Below are positions 19,300-29,041 of a DNA stretch of 64,000 nt, piece after piece. Under the pieces are notes generated by a model that was not told the origin of the DNA, made no database searches, and was given only the letters and a program-made list of their open reading frames with translations. How positions within the stretch are numbered: the first letter of the stretch is position 1; every line of letters starts with the position of its first letter. The stretch lies in assembly GCA_027483665.1 (NCBI GenBank), contig JAIXUC010000008.1:1-64000 (forward strand), read 5' to 3'. This DNA is from Comamonadaceae bacterium (lineage in GTDB: Bacteria > Pseudomonadota > Gammaproteobacteria > Burkholderiales > Burkholderiaceae_C). Position numbers and translations under genes: made by a program.

Positions 19300-20127
19300 A
19301 TGACCTATTGCGTCGCCATCAAACTGAACGCGGGTCTGGTGTTTCTGTCGGACTCGCGCACCAACGCCGGGCTCGACCAGATCAGCACCTTCCGCAAGAT
19401 GATCGTCTACGAGCGAGAGCAAGACCGCTTCATGGTGCTGCTGTCTGCTGGCAACCTGAGCATCTCGCAATCGGTGCGTGAACTGCTGCAGGTCGAGCAG
19501 GTCAAGGACAACACAGATGCCGAGCCCATCACGATCTGGAATGCGCGCAGCATGTTCGACGCGGTGCGCGTTTTGGGCTCTGCGGTGCGGCGCGTCTATG
19601 AGCGTGATGCAGCCTCTCTGAAGCAATCGGGGGTGGACTTCAACGTCTCGCTCATCTTCGGCGGGCAGATTCGCGGCGAAGGCATGCGCTTGTTTCAGGT
19701 GTATTCAGCGGGTAACTTCATCGAAGCCACGCCAGAGACGCCTTACTTTCAGGTGGGCGAATCGAAGTACGGCAAGCCCGTGCTGGACCGTGTGATCACA
19801 CCCACCACGCCGCTGGACGAAGCTGCCAAGTGCGCGCTCGTGTCGATGGACAGCACGCTCAAATCCAATCTGTCGGTGGGTTTGCCGCTGGACCTGGTGG
19901 TGTACGAAGTTGACCGCTTCGCCACCAACAAAGTGGTGTGCATCGACGAGCACAACCCCTACTTCGCCATGCTGCATGGCAGTTGGGGACAGCGTCTGCG
20001 GGAAGTGTTCGACAGCATCGTGGACCCGACCTGGGACGGCAGCCAGACCGATGTGCCGCTGATGGTCAACGCCGGGCGCAGCAAGCCGCTGAAGAAAATA
20101 ACGACGCCAGAAGAAAAGCTGATCTGA
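19300..20127 (+). CDS. Anbu-type proteasome-like hydrolase (ancestral beta subunit)
   Basis: A 275-residue Ntn-hydrolase of the Anbu/proteasome-type protease family (COG3484). It begins MTYCVAIKLNAGLVFLSDSRTNAGLDQ: removing Met exposes catalytic Thr1, with Asp17 and a Lys at 32 in the expected places. The body continues with the family features LLSAGNLSISQSVRELL and FGGQIRGEGMRLFQVYSAGNF. Anbu assembles into rings or helical lock-washers; its substrate is unknown. Its usual partners (transglutaminase-like protease, alpha-E protein, circularly permuted ATP-grasp) are not adjacent. Instead the ATG is 5 bases after the mutS stop, implying translational coupling. A much longer frame upstream is only mutS read out of frame. 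Confidence 0.9.
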   Translation: MTYCVAIKLNAGLVFLSDSRTNAGLDQISTFRKMIVYEREQDRFMVLLSAGNLSISQSVRELLQVEQVKDNTDAEPITIWNARSMFDAVRVLGSAVRRVYERDAASLKQSGVDFNVSLIFGGQIRGEGMRLFQVYSAGNFIEATPETPYFQVGESKYGKPVLDRVITPTTPLDEAAKCALVSMDSTLKSNLSVGLPLDLVVYEVDRFATNKVVCIDEHNPYFAMLHGSWGQRLREVFDSIVDPTWDGSQTDVPLMVNAGRSKPLKKITTPEEKLI

Positions 20128-20160
20128 GAGTTCAGCGCCGAGGCCTTCCCGGCCAGCGCT

Positions 20161-20988
20161 TCAGGCGGGCGTCCAGTCCACCGTGCCGGTCCACCAGGTG
20201 GCCAGCACCACCAGACCAAAAACGATGCGGTAGTAGGCAAAGGGCACGAAGCTGTGCTGGGCGATGTAGCGCAGCAACCAGCGCACACAGACCCAGGCGC
20301 TCAGGAACGCAAAGACCAAGCCCACCAAGAACATGGGAATGTCTTGCACACCCAGCAGCGCTCGGTGCTTGAACAAGCTGTAGGCCCCAGCGCCGATCAA
20401 GGTGGGCATGGCCAGAAAGAAGGAAAACTCGGTGGCGGTTTGCCGGCTCAGGCCCAGCAACATGCCGCCGATGATGGTGGCGCCGCTGCGGCTGGTGCCT
20501 GGAATCATGGCCAGGCACTGCACCAAGCCCACCTTGACGGCATCTGAAGTGCGCATGTCGTCCACGCTGAATACGCGCACCGCGCTGGCTGGCCGCTTTT
20601 CTGCCCACAAGATGATGAAGCCGCCCACGATGAAGCTGATGGCCACCACTTGCGGCGTGAACAAGTGGGCCTGAATGGCAGCGCCGAACAACAAGCCCAA
20701 GACCACCGCCGGGAAGAAAGCCACCAGCACATTGGTGGCGAACTGCTGCGCTTGGCGCTCGGTGGGCAAGGCCACCAAGGTGCTGCGGATCTTTTGCCAG
20801 TAAACCAAGATGACGGCGAAGATGGCACCGGTTTGAATGGCCACATCGAACACCTTGGCCTTGGCATCGTCCATGCCCAACAAAGCGCCCGCCAAAATCA
20901 GATGGCCGGTCGATGAGATGGGCAAGAACTCGGTCAGCCCCTCCACCACACCCATGATGGCGGCTTTGACCAGCAGCAAATAGTCCAC
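20161..20988 (-). CDS. uppP: Undecaprenyl-diphosphatase UppP (BacA)
   Basis: A 275-residue integral membrane enzyme that dephosphorylates undecaprenyl diphosphate on the periplasmic side, recycling the lipid carrier for peptidoglycan and conferring bacitracin tolerance. Catalytic motifs [15 protein letters not shown] (near 17-31) and [13 protein letters not shown] (near 170) are intact, and seven or eight hydrophobic segments are visible. The start is GTG, with GGAG six bases upstream. It is convergent with the Anbu gene. Confidence 0.96.
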   Translation of the reverse strand: MDYLLLVKAAIMGVVEGLTEFLPISSTGHLILAGALLGMDDAKAKVFDVAIQTGAIFAVILVYWQKIRSTLVALPTERQAQQFATNVLVAFFPAVVLGLLFGAAIQAHLFTPQVVAISFIVGGFIILWAEKRPASAVRVFSVDDMRTSDAVKVGLVQCLAMIPGTSRSGATIIGGMLLGLSRQTATEFSFFLAMPTLIGAGAYSLFKHRALLGVQDIPMFLVGLVFAFLSAWVCVRWLLRYIAQHSFVPFAYYRIVFGLVVLATWWTGTVDWTPA

Positions 20989-21022
20989 AGGTACTCCAGA
21001 AATGAGTGCGGATTATCCCGGT

Positions 21023-21070
21023 GCGCTCACTCGTGGCGCAGGGCTTGGCATCAGCAGCGAAACGCAGCGC

Positions 21071-21090
<20 letters not shown>
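21023..21090. repeat. Imperfect 24-bp direct repeat at the end of the MacB-like permease gene
   Basis: The 24 bases at 21067-21090, which code for the permease C-terminus EALRHE and its stop, recur at 21023-21046 with one mismatch, 44 bases apart. The outer copy still reads ALRHE-stop on the minus strand, so it looks like a remnant of a local duplication of the gene's 3' end. Confidence 0.75.
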
Positions 21091-22302
<1,212 letters not shown>

Positions 22303-22306
<4 letters not shown>

Positions 22307-23091
22307 GGCTGGTGCCCTGCGGCTCGGGTCTGCAAGCCCAGACCTGGCTGGGCCACGTCCTCCAGGATGTGACCATCACGAAACACGATGCGCCGCCTCG
22401 CCCAAGCCGCCACATCGGCCTCGTGCGTCACCAGCACGATGGTGATGCCCTGCGCATTCAACTCGGTCAGCAACTGCATCACCTCGTCGGCCGTGCGCGA
22501 GTCGAGCGCGCCCGTGGGCTCATCAGCCAAGATGAGCGAAGGTTGGTTGACCAACGCGCGTGCGATGGCCACCCGCTGTTGTTGACCGCCCGACAGTTGC
22601 GAGGGCAAGTGCAGCGTGCGCTGGCCCAAACCGACGCGCTGCAAAGCAGCCTGAGCGCGTGCGCGCCGCTCGGGGCCCGGCACACCGGCGTAAACCATGG
22701 GCAGCTCGACGTTCTCCAGCGCCGAGGTTCTCGCCAGCAAATTGAACTGCTGAAACACGAAGCCGATGCGCCGGTTGCGGGTAGCGGCCAGCGCGTCAGC
22801 CGACAGGCCTTGCACCGCCTCACCCGCCAGCCAGTAACTGCCCGACGTCGGCTGGTCCAAGCAACCCAAGATGTTCATCAAGGTGGACTTGCCAGAGCCC
22901 GATGCACCCATGATGGCCACGAAGTCTCCGGCATGGATGCGCAGCGACACGCCGCGCAGGGCCTGCACGGTTTGTGCTTCTTCGGCGTCATCAGCAGCGA
23001 CGGCGCTGCCGCTGGCACTGACCATGGAATAGGTTTTGACCAGATCGCGCGCGTCGATGAGCACCTTGCTGGAAGCCTTCGGGTCCGACAT
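22303..23091 (-). CDS. MacB/LolD-type ABC transporter ATP-binding protein
   Basis: A 262-residue ABC ATPase with Walker [16 protein letters not shown] (near 61), Q-loop [22 protein letters not shown], signature [15 protein letters not shown] and Walker [13 protein letters not shown]. The pattern is that of the LolD/MacB subgroup. An unusual insertion of about 15 residues ([17 protein letters not shown]) sits between the first two strands near residue 25. It is 14 bases after the adaptor gene and overlaps the permease start, so the three genes form one operon. Confidence 0.94.
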
Positions 23092-23105
23092 GCTGATGCG
23101 CTGCT

Positions 23106-24536
23106 TCAGAAAGGCATGCGCGGGCCACCCGGCGGGCGATTGCCCGCGGTCCCTGACGCGCCACCCTGCACACCGACCACGACCTGTGCACCTTCGACCA
23201 ACCCCGCTTCATCGGCCTGCGGTCCCGCCAGCACCTCCGTGAAGCTGCCGTCGCTGATACCCAAACGCACCGGCACGGCACGCGGCTGGCCATCAGCATC
23301 CAACAGCACGACCCGCCCGCGGCCACTGGCCAGACCGCCGCCTGCGCCGGGGCGTGGCCCGGCAGAAACGCTGCTGGGCCGACCCGTGCCCACCGTGGAA
23401 GGTGCGGATGAAGGTGCCGATGTAGTTGCGGATGGTGACGCCGAAGCAGTGGATGAGGTGGCATTTGCAGCGCCTGCTGCTGGCGCTTCCAGGCCCGGCA
23501 CCCGAACCCGCAGCGCAGCGTTGGGCACTTTCAAAACACCCTCGCGCCGATCCACCACCACGCGCACGTTCGCGGTCATGCCGGGCAGCAGGCGGTTGTC
23601 GGCATTGGAGAAAGCCAGCACCGCCACATAGGTCACGACGTTCGACACACTTTGCGCCGCCTTGCGCACCTGCGCCACCTGCGCTTCAAAAGCTTGGCCG
23701 GGAAACGCGTCCACGGTGAAGGTGGCTTTTTGTCCGGTGCGGATGCGCCCGACATCGCTCTCATCGATGCTGGCGTCGACCTGCATGTCGCTCAGGTTTT
23801 GCGCAATGATGAAAAGCTCGGGCGCCTGCAGGCTGGCCGCCACGGTCTGCCCGCGTTCCACCGAGCGCTTGATGACGATGCCGTTCACAGGCGAGGTGAT
23901 GCGGGTTCGCTGCAAGTCGACCCGGGCTTGCGCCAATGCCGACTCGCGTTGCACCACGCCCGCGCGCGCACTTTGAATTTGCGCTTCGCTCACGCCCAAT
24001 TGCGCCTGCGCCGACTTCAAGCCCTCGCTGGCCGTGTTGACAGCAGCTCGGGTGCGGTCGGCTTCGCTTTGCGCAATGAAACCCTGGCCCACCAAATTCA
24101 GGTTGCGCTCGTGTGTGCGCTGCGCCTCGGCCAGATCGGTCTGCGCGCGTGACACACCCGCCCTGCTGGCAGCAGCGTTGGCCTGGGCAGTCAGCACCGC
24201 AGCGCGGGCCACGTCGAGGTCTGCCTGCGCCGAGCGCACCCGGTACTCGAACGTTTCAGGGTCGATCTCGGCAATCAACTGCCCGGCCTTGACCTCGCTG
24301 TTGAAGTCGACCAGCACGCTGCGCAACTGGCCAGACACTTGGCTGCCCACCGACACCTGAGACACCGGGTTGACTGTGCCAGTGGCCGAGACCGTGGCCA
24401 CGACGGAACCGCGCTCGACGGGGGCTGTGCGAAAGCTCAAACGAGCCTCTGCACTGCGTTGCCACCACAAACCGCCGCCCACCACGGCCAAGAGCACCAC
24501 CCCCACCAACAGCCGCAGTCGCCATGCTTTGTTCAT
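23106..24536 (-). CDS. MacA-type periplasmic adaptor protein
   Basis: A 476-residue membrane-fusion protein. The N-terminal anchor is at about 6-24 ([19 protein letters not shown]), followed by barrel-sandwich halves around a long coiled-coil hairpin (about 100-200, repeated Ala/Gln-rich heptads) and beta-barrel domains. A Ser/Ala/Pro-rich linker of about 50 residues near 365-415 is unusual and probably flexible. The ATG giving [11 protein letters not shown] is chosen; the frame is open 74 codons further upstream, crossing the glnS region. It leads the macA-ATPase-permease operon and is divergent from glnS. The outer-membrane channel is not encoded next to it. Confidence 0.92.
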   Translation of the reverse strand: MNKAWRLRLLVGVVLLAVVGGGLWWQRSAEARLSFRTAPVERGSVVATVSATGTVNPVSQVSVGSQVSGQLRSVLVDFNSEVKAGQLIAEIDPETFEYRVRSAQADLDVARAAVLTAQANAAASRAGVSRAQTDLAEAQRTHERNLNLVGQGFIAQSEADRTRAAVNTASEGLKSAQAQLGVSEAQIQSARAGVVQRESALAQARVDLQRTRITSPVNGIVIKRSVERGQTVAASLQAPELFIIAQNLSDMQVDASIDESDVGRIRTGQKATFTVDAFPGQAFEAQVAQVRKAAQSVSNVVTYVAVLAFSNADNRLLPGMTANVRVVVDRREGVLKVPNAALRVRVPGLEAPAAGAANATSSTASASPSATTSAPSSAPSTVGTGRPSSVSAGPRPGAGGGLASGRGRVVLLDADGQPRAVPVRLGISDGSFTEVLAGPQADEAGLVEGAQVVVGVQGGASGTAGNRPPGGPRMPF

Positions 24537-24630
24537 TCGCAGAATTGTAGGAACGGCACCTGTTGCGCCGATGTCTGCGGCGTCATGTCCCGGTGAAGCT
24601 GCGGTGAACGGCCTGCCTAGAATCGATCGC

Positions 24631-26469
24631 ATGTCTGTGCCCCCATCGAAACCGAGCGTCCACCTCACACCCGGCGCCACGCCCGGCGCCACATCCACCG
24701 AGGGCCGACCACCGCACTTCCTGCGGCAGCTCATCGAGCGCGACTTGGCCCAGGGCACCTACTCAGGTCGGCACTGGGGCGGCAGCCCTGGCGACGCAGC
24801 GCACCACGCCGCTGGCCCGCTCGACCCAGCCGCCATTCGCACCCGCTTTCCACCCGAGCCGAACGGCTACCTGCATGTCGGGCACGCTAAAAGCATTTGT
24901 CTGAACTTCGGACTGGCGCGCGACTACGGCGGTGTGTGCCACATGCGCTTTGACGACACCAACCCAGAAAAGGAAGATCAGGAGTACGTCGACGGCATCT
25001 TGGACGCCGTGCGCTGGCTGGGCTTTGACTGGACCGCCCACTTCAACGGTCAGCCCAGCACGCACCTCTACCAAGCCAGCGACTATTTCGACTTCATGTA
25101 CCGCGCAGCCGTGGCCCTCATCGAGCATGGCCATGCTTATGTGGACGAACAAAGCGCAGAAGACATGCGCGCCAATCGGGGCGACTTCCAAACCCCCGGC
25201 AAAGACAGCCCTTACCGCAGCCGCAGCCCTGCGGAAAACCTGGCCCGGTTTCAACACATGCGCGAAGGCGCACTGCCCGATGGCGCGGCTGTGCTGCGCG
25301 CGCGCATCGACATGGCCTCGCCCAACATCAACCTGCGCGACCCGGCGCTCTACCGCATCAAACACGCAGAGCACCACCACACCGGCAACGCTTGGTGCAT
25401 CTACCCGATGTACACCTTCGCGCACCCGATCGAAGACGCGCTGGAGCAAATCACCCACAGCATTTGCACGCTGGAGTTCGAAGACCAGCGCCCGTTCTAC
25501 GACTGGCTGCTGGAGCGCCTGACAGAGGCTGGCCTGCTCGGCGCACCGCCGCCGCGCCAATACGAATTTGCAAGGCTCAACCTGACCTACGTCATCACCA
25601 GCAAGCGCAAGCTGGCGCAGCTGGTCAACGAAGGTCATGTCAGAGGCTGGGACGACCCGCGCATGCCGACCATCGTCGGCTTGAGAAGGCGCGGCTACAC
25701 GCCGCAGTCCATTCAGCTTTTCTGCGAGCGCATTGGTGTTACCAAAGACTACAGCTGGATCGACTACAGCACGCTGGAGGGCTGCCTGCGGGAAGACCTC
25801 GATCCGCGCGCGCCGCGTGCCATGGCGGTGCTAGAACCCGTGAAGCTGGTCATCAGCAACTGGGACGAGCTGATGGGAGCAGGCGTGTTGGACGACTGCA
25901 CAGCGCCCGTGCACCCACACCAGCCCGAACTCGGTCTTCGCCGCCTGAAGTTTGGGCGCGACCTGTGGATCGAGCGCAGCGACTACGAAGAAACGCCGCC
26001 CAAGGGCTTCTTTCGCTTGTTTCCGGGCAACCGGGTGCGCCTGAAGTACGGGCATGTGATCGAGTGCACAGGTGCGACACAGGGCGCAGACGGGCGCGTG
26101 GTGGAAGTGCAAGCAAAGCTGGTGCCCGACACCAAAAGCGGCACCCCTGGGGCTGACGCGGTCAAGGTCAAGGGCGTTATCACCTGGGTGGGCGTGGCCG
26201 ATGGCTTGCCCGCCGAGTTCCGCCTGTACGAGCGTCTGTTCACCGAAGCCCAGCCCGATGCCGCCGGGCGCGACTTTTTAGCTTGCCTCAACCCCAACAG
26301 CCTGCAAGTGGCGCATGGTTTTATCGAGCCCTCGCTGGCCCAAACTCAAGCAGACGATAAATTCCAGTTCGAGCGGCACGGCTACTTCGTGGCCGACCGC
26401 AAGGACCACAGCCCAGCAGCACCTGTTTTCAACCGCAGCACGGGCTTGAAAGATTCGTTCGCACGTTGA
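24631..26469 (+). CDS. glnS: Glutaminyl-tRNA synthetase
   Basis: A 612-residue class I aminoacyl-tRNA synthetase charging tRNA-Gln. The HIGH-type motif is in RFPPEPNGYLHVGHAKS near residue 76 and the KMSKS-type motif is VITSKRKLAQL near residue 323; the C-terminal anticodon-binding barrels follow. The N-terminus is about 40 residues longer than in E. coli (SVPPSKPSVHLTPGATPGA region), including a perfect PGAT repeat. ATG 24631 was chosen because upstream codons have no similarity. The downstream TerB-like gene begins within or just after the stop. Confidence 0.96.
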   Translation: MSVPPSKPSVHLTPGATPGATSTEGRPPHFLRQLIERDLAQGTYSGRHWGGSPGDAAHHAAGPLDPAAIRTRFPPEPNGYLHVGHAKSICLNFGLARDYGGVCHMRFDDTNPEKEDQEYVDGILDAVRWLGFDWTAHFNGQPSTHLYQASDYFDFMYRAAVALIEHGHAYVDEQSAEDMRANRGDFQTPGKDSPYRSRSPAENLARFQHMREGALPDGAAVLRARIDMASPNINLRDPALYRIKHAEHHHTGNAWCIYPMYTFAHPIEDALEQITHSICTLEFEDQRPFYDWLLERLTEAGLLGAPPPRQYEFARLNLTYVITSKRKLAQLVNEGHVRGWDDPRMPTIVGLRRRGYTPQSIQLFCERIGVTKDYSWIDYSTLEGCLREDLDPRAPRAMAVLEPVKLVISNWDELMGAGVLDDCTAPVHPHQPELGLRRLKFGRDLWIERSDYEETPPKGFFRLFPGNRVRLKYGHVIECTGATQGADGRVVEVQAKLVPDTKSGTPGADAVKVKGVITWVGVADGLPAEFRLYERLFTEAQPDAAGRDFLACLNPNSLQVAHGFIEPSLAQTQADDKFQFERHGYFVADRKDHSPAAPVFNRSTGLKDSFAR

Positions 26470-26474
26470 GCCGC

Positions 26475-26939
26475 ATGATCAAAGCCATCCAGGACATCTT
26501 TGCCCAGTTTTCAGCGCCGGTGCCCGCATCGGCAGCAGAGCAACACCACGAGTTGCAATTGGCCACCGCCGTGCTGCTGGCTGAAGTCATGCGTGCAGAC
26601 CCGCACTTGCACGGCGCCGAGCGAGATGCGGTGTGGGCCGGGCTACGGCAACGCTTTGCGCTGAGCGAGTCGGAACTGCACGTGTTGGTAGAGCAGGCCC
26701 GCCACCAAGGGCAATCCAGTTATGACTACCACCGCTTCACGCAGGTCATCAACAGCCATTTCAGCCACGCGCAGAAGGTGTCGATGGTGGAGTCCATGTG
26801 GCAAGTGGCCTACGCAGACCTGCATCTGGACGCCCACGAAAACCACCTGATCAGCAAGATCGCCGGGCTGCTGCACGTCACGCATGGTGAGTACATCGCT
26901 GCGAAGATGAGGGCCAAAGAGGCGGCTGGCCTGGTTTGA
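26475..26939 (+). CDS. TerB-like protein (TerB/DjlA N-terminal fold)
   Basis: A 154-residue all-helical protein of the TerB family, which includes tellurite-resistance protein TerB and the metal-binding domain of DjlA. The acidic helices ATAVLLAEVMRADPHLHGAERDAV and YADLHLDAHENHLISKIAGLLHV are the characteristic pair of metal-coordinating segments. Start is either ATG 26475 (MIKAIQDIF, preferred) or an upstream TTG at 26466 overlapping the glnS stop. Probably co-transcribed with glnS. No other ter genes are present, so tellurite resistance should not be assumed. Confidence 0.82.
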   Translation: MIKAIQDIFAQFSAPVPASAAEQHHELQLATAVLLAEVMRADPHLHGAERDAVWAGLRQRFALSESELHVLVEQARHQGQSSYDYHRFTQVINSHFSHAQKVSMVESMWQVAYADLHLDAHENHLISKIAGLLHVTHGEYIAAKMRAKEAAGLV

Positions 26940-27087
26940 GGCCCGCGCTGTGATTTGGCACCTGCTTTAGTTTGCAGCGGCAGTGCTGTGCGCTGACGGT
27001 GTGCTCTGACTTGCCATTAGCATCCGAGCCGTGAACACAGCGCCCGTGGTGGGCACTAACCTCAGCGCACAAGAACAGGAGCAGCTC

Positions 27088-27234
27088 ATGGCCAAAGGTG
27101 AACAGCGCAAAGAAAAAATGGTGAAGAAGCCCAAGAAGGACAACTCGCCTCCGAAGGAGTCGGTGTCGGACCGCCCCACACCGCCCATGACGGCGGTGCT
27201 GCCCAAGGGCAAGCTCAAAAACAAAGCACCTTGA
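27088..27234 (+). CDS. Small basic lysine-rich protein
   Basis: A 48-residue, Lys/Pro-rich, probably disordered protein (MAKGEQRKEKMVKKPKKDN..., ending GKLKNKAP). A strong AGGAG lies 6-7 bases before the ATG at 27088, a better start than the longer open frame beginning at 27031. Short proteins starting MAKGxQR and rich in KKPKK recur as hypotheticals in Comamonadaceae, which I recall rather than can show; function unknown. The stop codon sits in the loop of a perfect hairpin, GCACCT-TGA-AGGTGC (27226-27240). Confidence 0.65.
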   Translation: MAKGEQRKEKMVKKPKKDNSPPKESVSDRPTPPMTAVLPKGKLKNKAP

Positions 27235-27277
27235 AGGTGCCGGGAGGGGTGCTCTTGCTCGGGTTGGGCAGGCACCT
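27226..27277 (+). promoter_or_regulatory. Hairpin spanning the stop codon with alternative third arm
   Basis: GCACCT (27226-27231), loop TGA (the stop codon), AGGTGC (27235-27240) is a perfect 6-bp hairpin. The same AGGTGCC arm can instead pair with GGCACCT at 27271-27277. No T-run follows, so it is not a classical terminator; it could stabilise the 3' end or switch between two folds. Confidence 0.35.
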
Positions 27278-27323
27278 CGTCTTGGCAGGCTCCACGCCAC
27301 GGTGGGCGTAGAGCGCAAGCCGC

Positions 27324-27551
27324 TCAGCGACCGGCGAGGTGGCGGAACATGATGCGGCCCTTGCTCAAGTCGTAGGGCGACATCTCCAGGGACACCTGGT
27401 CACCCGCGATGATGCGGATGTGGTTTTTACGCATCTTGCCGCCGGAGTAGGCAACCAACTCGTGGCCGTTTTCCAGCGTGACGCGATAACGCGAGTCGGG
27501 CAAGACTTCCATCACCTTGCCGCGCATCTCGATCAACTCTTCCTTTGCCAT
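27324..27551 (-). CDS. infA: Translation initiation factor IF-1
   Basis: A 75-residue OB-fold protein, starting [30 protein letters not shown], matching IF-1 end to end ([32 protein letters not shown]). IF-1 occupies the 30S A site and cooperates with IF-2 and IF-3. Burkholderiales commonly have one infA in the ribosomal protein operon and another elsewhere; the isolated context and slightly longer tail fit the second copy (inference). A short conserved-looking gene ends 10 bases upstream on the same strand. Confidence 0.96.
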   Translation of the reverse strand: MAKEELIEMRGKVMEVLPDSRYRVTLENGHELVAYSGGKMRKNHIRIIAGDQVSLEMSPYDLSKGRIMFRHLAGR

Positions 27552-27561
27552 TCCTTACTCC

Positions 27562-27843
27562 TCAAACGTTTGCAACGCCAGGCGCCATGACAGCGGCACT
27601 TGGCAGGCCCATCCAACTCAGCGCCTGGCCCGTGGCGTAGTCCACAGCAGCCAACGCACTTGCGAAACGCGGTGTGAAACGCAGCACTCTGTCGGTGGTG
27701 CTGCTTCCCCGCCCTGAGCGGATGGAGACAGAAGCCGCCCATTCGCCATTGGACAGGCGACGTGGCAGCGGCGAAATCAGGTATTTACCAACCCGTACCG
27801 GGAGGGAGCTCGACAATTCTTCTTGGTGATTCAAAACAAACAA
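27562..27843 (-). CDS. Conserved hypothetical protein upstream of infA (TTG start)
   Basis: An open frame of up to 93 residues whose core, KYLISPLPRRLSNGEWAASV followed by SIRSGRGSSTTDRVLRFTPRF, reads as a compact beta-rich domain with codon usage like its neighbours. Similar small proteins in Burkholderiales carry a DUF6723-like pattern, but that assignment is from memory. There is an in-frame stop directly before TTG 27843 and no ATG or GTG in the first 30 codons, so initiation must be at a TTG (27843, 27834 or 27816). It ends 10 bases before infA, suggesting one operon. Confidence 0.6.
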   Translation of the reverse strand: MFVLNHQEELSSSLPVRVGKYLISPLPRRLSNGEWAASVSIRSGRGSSTTDRVLRFTPRFASALAAVDYATGQALSWMGLPSAAVMAPGVANV

Positions 27844-28230
27844 CTAAAGGGGATTGGCCTCGCGGTTCCAACCACTCGGCCCATCGAAAAGACGCGAGGG
27901 CTGCGCATCTGAATTCCCGCCGTCAGCACGTCCGGTGGACCTGCCGCGGACCTCGGCAGTGGGTACTGCGCGGGTTGCCTCGGGCTCTACCCGGCGGCTG
28001 GCACCGGGCTGGCTTGATCAACAAACCAGCGCAAATTGTACGCCTCGGGCATTTCCAGAAAGCCCCCTGTGGTCACAAGCCTGATGCCGGTAGCGCCGAA
28101 CCCATCCGCGATGGGGAACAAGCGCACCAGCGTCATGCGCGGGCGCTAGCATGCGCGCGCCCGAGTCTTTGCCAGTTGTGACCCACCTCCGGAGTCGCAC
28201 TGGCCCCCACCCACTAAAGGAGCATCAGCA
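27844..28230. other. 387-base gap with no assigned gene
   Basis: This divergent region between the infA pair and the TIGR00266 gene should hold both promoters. On the minus strand, 27987-28136 is an ATG-started frame of 49 codons (MTLVRLFPIADGFGATGIRL...) with neighbour-like codon usage but no Shine-Dalgarno. Near 27945-28000 GC-rich stretches (CTCGGCAGTGGGTACTGC, CCTCGGGC repeated near 27979 and 28042) could fold. I could not match it to 6S, tmRNA, SRP RNA or a riboswitch. The plus-strand Shine-Dalgarno AAAGGAG at 28216 belongs to the next gene. Confidence 0.4.
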
Positions 28231-29016
28231 ATGGCCATGGACGTGATTGACTATGAAATCCGCGGAGCGGAGATGCAGTTTGTTGAGGTCGAGCTCGACC
28301 CAGGAGAGGCCGCCATTGGTGAGGCCGGCAGCATGATGTTCATGGACACGGGCATCGGCATGGACACCGTGTTGGGCGACGGCAGCGCGCAGACCGGCGG
28401 CTTCTTTGGCAAGCTCATGGGCGCTGGCAAGCGAGTGGTGACTGGCGAATCGCTGTTCACCACGGTCTACAGCAACCAAGCGCCCACCAAGCAGCGCGTG
28501 GCCTTTGCAGCGCCCTACCCCGGGAAAATCTTGCCCATGGACCTGCGGCAACTGGGCGGCTTGCTGATTTGCCAAAAAGACTCATTTCTGTGTGCAGCGC
28601 GCGGTGTGTCATTGGGCATCGCCTTGCAGCAGCGGCTCTCGGCTGGCTTCTTCGGCGGCGAAGGCTTCATCATGCAAAAACTCGAGGGCGATGGCATGGC
28701 ATTTGTGCACGCGGGTGGCACGGTGCTCAGGCGCGAGCTGGCAGCAGGGCAGTCGCTGTTGGTCGACACCGGTTGCGTGGTGGCTTACACCGGACAAGTG
28801 GGCTTCGAGATTCAATACGTCGGCAAGATCAAGACCGCGTTGTTCGGCGGAGAGGGTCTGTTCTTTGCCAAGCTCACGGGGCCTGGCACGGTGTGGTTGC
28901 AAAGCCTGCCCTTCTCGCGCCTGGCTTCCCGGGTGTTTGCAGCAGCGCCTCAGCGCGGCGGCTCCAGCGAAGAAGGATCACTCCTGGGTCGGGTTTTCGG
29001 CGGGGACAACGACTGA
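28231..29016 (+). CDS. TIGR00266/AIM24 family protein
   Basis: A 261-residue protein of the TIGR00266 family, related to mitochondrial AIM24 and built from a double-stranded beta-helix like tubby/AIM24 folds. Recognisable are the N-terminal FVEVELDPGEAAIGEAGSMMFM, the glycine-rich GGFFGKLMGAGKRVVTGES, and the C-terminal GGEGLFFAKLTGPGTVWLQSLP. There is no signal peptide. Its molecular function is unknown. A strong AAAGGAG precedes the ATG. It stands alone, convergent with gshA. Confidence 0.9.
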   Translation: MAMDVIDYEIRGAEMQFVEVELDPGEAAIGEAGSMMFMDTGIGMDTVLGDGSAQTGGFFGKLMGAGKRVVTGESLFTTVYSNQAPTKQRVAFAAPYPGKILPMDLRQLGGLLICQKDSFLCAARGVSLGIALQQRLSAGFFGGEGFIMQKLEGDGMAFVHAGGTVLRRELAAGQSLLVDTGCVVAYTGQVGFEIQYVGKIKTALFGGEGLFFAKLTGPGTVWLQSLPFSRLASRVFAAAPQRGGSSEEGSLLGRVFGGDND

Positions 29017-29041
29017 GGCTGTTGGCAGCAGCTCCGCATCG

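Noticed and set aside
26475-26939. Tellurite-resistance operon
   Set aside because: Only a lone TerB-like domain protein is present next to glnS; no terC, terD, terE or terZ.
27844-28230. 6S RNA, tmRNA or SRP RNA in the long gap
   Set aside because: No conserved sequence elements of these RNAs could be recognised on either strand.
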